Source: Psychroflexus planctonicus
GTDB lineage: Bacteria > Bacteroidota > Bacteroidia > Flavobacteriales > Flavobacteriaceae
Direction: 5' to 3'
Length of the DNA: 64,000 nt
Assembly (NCBI RefSeq): GCF_014640195.1
Contig: NZ_BMGM01000004.1
Coordinates: forward strand, 62,001 to 126,000
Shown piece by piece: positions 62,187 through 64,000 of the stretch (its first letter is position 1; each line of letters opens with the position of its first letter). Under the pieces are notes generated by a model that had not been told where the DNA came from, searched no databases, and worked only from the letters and a program-made list of their open reading frames with translations. The position numbers and the translations under genes were made by a program.

Positions 62187-62887
62187 TGGAAAATTTTTTG
62201 AAAGACGATTTAACAATAATCATTCCCGTCCGAGAAGGAAGTACCAGGGTGAAAGATAAAATTTATCTAGAAATCGAAGATGGGGTTTCACTTCTTGAAT
62301 GGAAAATTAGTGAGCTGCTGAATTACCGTAAAGACTTAAACATACTTATAAGTTCTAATTCTGAAAATGTAAAGGCAGTTGCCCAGAATTTAGGGGTGGG
62401 ATACCATGAGAGAGACTCTTATTTGTGTAAAGGACATATTGCAAGTTTTTCTGAAGTAATCACTGGAATTGTTAAGGATATTGACACCAAGCATTTTGCT
62501 TGGTGTACCGTTGTGGTTCCTTTTATGTCTAAATCAATGTTTCAACAATGTTTTGAAGATTATTTTAATAATGTTATAAAAAACAATTCGCATGATAGCT
62601 TAGTGAGTGTAAATTTACTTAAAGAATACTTTTGGTTAGATGATAAGCCTTTAAACTACAAAGCAGATAAAAATCATACTATAAGTCAAGAATTGCCAGA
62701 CATATTTAAAGTAACCAATGGTCTTTACATGAGGGATAAAATATCTACTCTGCATGAAGGCTATTTCTTAGGGCCTAAGCCTTATAAGTCTTTACTTCCA
62801 AAAGTAGCGGGAATAGATATTGATGAATACGAAGACTTTGAATTTGCCAAAGCAATGCTGCCTATTTATAAAGAAACATACAGGTGA
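62186..62887 (+). CDS. Cytidylyltransferase-like protein (second CMP-sugar synthetase)
   Basis: 233 residues. LTIIIPVREGSTRVKDKIYL is the NeuA/KdsB-type nucleotide-binding start, and SQELPDIFKVTNGLYM (about residue 170) with AGIDIDEYEDFEFAKAML are the later family features. It diverges clearly from the neuA-like gene at 53,296, so it should act on another acid. It overlaps both neighbours (1 bp and 4 bp). Confidence 0.8.
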   Translation: MENFLKDDLTIIIPVREGSTRVKDKIYLEIEDGVSLLEWKISELLNYRKDLNILISSNSENVKAVAQNLGVGYHERDSYLCKGHIASFSEVITGIVKDIDTKHFAWCTVVVPFMSKSMFQQCFEDYFNNVIKNNSHDSLVSVNLLKEYFWLDDKPLNYKADKNHTISQELPDIFKVTNGLYMRDKISTLHEGYFLGPKPYKSLLPKVAGIDIDEYEDFEFAKAMLPIYKETYR

Positions 62888-63492
62888 TAACAACAATTTT
62901 TTGGGATTTCGACGGCGTTTTAATGAATTCTAACGCGGTTCGGGACAAAGGTTTTGAAATGGTATTAGCCAATTACCCTAAAGATCAAGTGAAGCAACTT
63001 ATGAATTTTCACCAAGCCAATGGTGGCTTATCGAGGTATGTAAAATTCAGGTATTTTTTTGAAGAAGTAAGATGCGAAAAAATTACTGATGAGCAAGTGC
63101 AAGTTTGGGCAGATCAATTTTCAGAAATCATGTTAGCCAACTTAATAAATAAAGACTTACTCATTAAAGAAACTCTTGATTTTGTTAAAGAGAACTATCA
63201 AAAATACAATATGCACATTGTATCGGGTTCAGATGGCAATGAATTGCGGCAGATATCCAAAGGAGTTGGTATAGATCAGTGTTTTAAAAGTATTGAAGGT
63301 TCACCAACACCTAAAAAACAATTGGTGGCTAATGTTCTTAATAAAAACAATTATACTCCTAAAGAATGTGTCTTAATAGGCGACTCAATAAATGATTTTG
63401 AAGCGGCTCATAAAAATAAGATACAATTCCTAGCTTATAACAATAAAGAGCTCGTTTTGACTTATCCTGAATTTAAACCTTCTAATTTTTAA
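62884..63492 (+). CDS. HAD-superfamily phosphatase
   Basis: 202 residues, GTG start overlapping the previous stop by 4 bp (GTGA). HAD motif I is FWDFDGVLMNSN (about residue 6), motif II near VSGSDG (about 116) and motif IV near VLIGDSINDFEAA (about 163), with a cap domain after motif I. Such enzymes dephosphorylate a 2-keto-3-deoxy-acid phosphate before CMP activation (KdsC or NeuA-linked analogues). It ends in a TAATG overlap with the next gene. Confidence 0.85.
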   Translation: MITTIFWDFDGVLMNSNAVRDKGFEMVLANYPKDQVKQLMNFHQANGGLSRYVKFRYFFEEVRCEKITDEQVQVWADQFSEIMLANLINKDLLIKETLDFVKENYQKYNMHIVSGSDGNELRQISKGVGIDQCFKSIEGSPTPKKQLVANVLNKNNYTPKECVLIGDSINDFEAAHKNKIQFLAYNNKELVLTYPEFKPSNF

Positions 63493-64000
63493 TGAAGTTT
63501 TTAATTGTAACACATGCTGAAACTTACAAAAAAGAAGATCAATACTTTGCTTATGCGCCCTACGTTAGAGAAATGAATCTTTGGGCAAAATATGTTAACC
63601 AAATCAGTATTGTTTCTCCTGTAGGAGATTCTTTTGAAAAAAACATCAGTTTAGCCTATCAGCATAACCAAATAAAGTTTTACCAAGTATCCGCATTTTC
63701 ATTAGTTGGTAGCAAAGAGATACTCAAGACTTTATTCAAACTACCACAGATTCTTGCCGTTATTTACAAAGCCATGAAACAAGCCGATCATATTCATTTG
63801 CGGTGTCCAGGAAATATGGGTTTGCTGGGATGTTTAGTTCAAGTTTTATTTCCCAAAACCCCAAAAACAGCCAAATATGCCGGCAATTGGAATCCAAAAG
63901 CAAAGCAACCTTGGAGCTATATACTTCAAAAATGGCTGTTAAGCAATACCTTGCTAACCAAAAATATGCAAGTTTTGGTTTACGGTAATTGGCCAAATCA
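63492..64000 (+). CDS. Glycosyltransferase family 4-like, 3' end outside the window
   Basis: A 5' fragment of 169 codons, open to the window end. It starts MKFLIVTHAETYKKEDQYFA, with the overlapping TAATG junction to the HAD gene. The segments WAKYVNQISIVSPVG, ADHIHLRCPGNMGLLGC and KTAKYAGNWNPKAKQPWSY resemble the N-terminal acceptor domain of family-4 transferases found in nonulosonic-acid polysaccharide loci. The donor domain lies beyond the window. Confidence 0.75.
   Translation, partial: MKFLIVTHAETYKKEDQYFAYAPYVREMNLWAKYVNQISIVSPVGDSFEKNISLAYQHNQIKFYQVSAFSLVGSKEILKTLFKLPQILAVIYKAMKQADHIHLRCPGNMGLLGCLVQVLFPKTPKTAKYAGNWNPKAKQPWSYILQKWLLSNTLLTKNMQVLVYGNWPN

Overview
The window is chromosomal DNA from a low-GC member of the Bacteroidota, most likely a marine-type Flavobacteriaceae. 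The pointers are a PorV/PorQ-family outer-membrane protein, MtaB, a PssA of the Bacteroidota type, lipoproteins with short lipoboxes, several promoters with the Bacteroidota -7 box TAnnTTTG, few Shine-Dalgarno sequences and several TTG starts. No rRNA, tRNA, CRISPR array, phage or IS transposase was recognised.

Bases 1-22,200 are mostly housekeeping. They hold a small GNAT-like protein, mtaB, an oligopeptide-binding lipoprotein, apt, a sulfate-activation operon on the minus strand (cysQ-cysC-cysD-cysN), pssA, a PorV/Q-like protein, ffh-folD, and a sulfur/oxidative-stress group (TauE-type exporter, metallo-beta-lactamase/rhodanese protein, peroxiredoxin, di-heme lipoprotein with an alpha-carbonic anhydrase). 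An M16 peptidase and a cyclophilin-FKBP fusion follow. The four transcription units of the stress group each carry a GTAAC-N4-GTTAC-like operator centred exactly 29.5 bp upstream of a TAnnTTTG-like box, which looks like class-II activation by one CRP/FNR-type regulator.

Bases 23,200-64,000 are one large surface-polysaccharide locus on the plus strand, still open at the window end. It has export genes (Wza-like, Wzc-like, Wzm/Wzt), uronic acid genes (TviB/WbpP-like), rfbC, wecB, neuC, two cytidylyltransferases, at least eight glycosyltransferases, an O-acylation set (MBOAT plus SGNH proteins), sulfotransferases (one intact, one broken, one remnant) and asnB. The last 9 kb is a tightly coupled operon with an aldolase/MptE-like fusion, an HpcH/HpaI aldolase, a second CMP-sugar synthetase and a HAD phosphatase. 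This could be a NeuB-independent route to a CMP-activated acid. The upstream cys operon could supply PAPS for the sulfotransferases, with CysQ removing PAP.

The intergenic DNA of this locus is unusual. It is built from degenerate heptanucleotide arrays in several sequence 'dialects', many ending directly at start codons, together with hairpin-rich interspersed elements of about 98 bp and other families. Small passenger genes sit in this DNA: three GIY-YIG nucleases, two four-helix-bundle proteins, a MazF-like toxin-antitoxin pair and a DUF433 antitoxin with a truncated toxin. Five of them are bracketed by direct repeats, and one set is nested between the two ends of a second wbpP allele. Decayed glycosyltransferase and sulfotransferase copies show active gene turnover.
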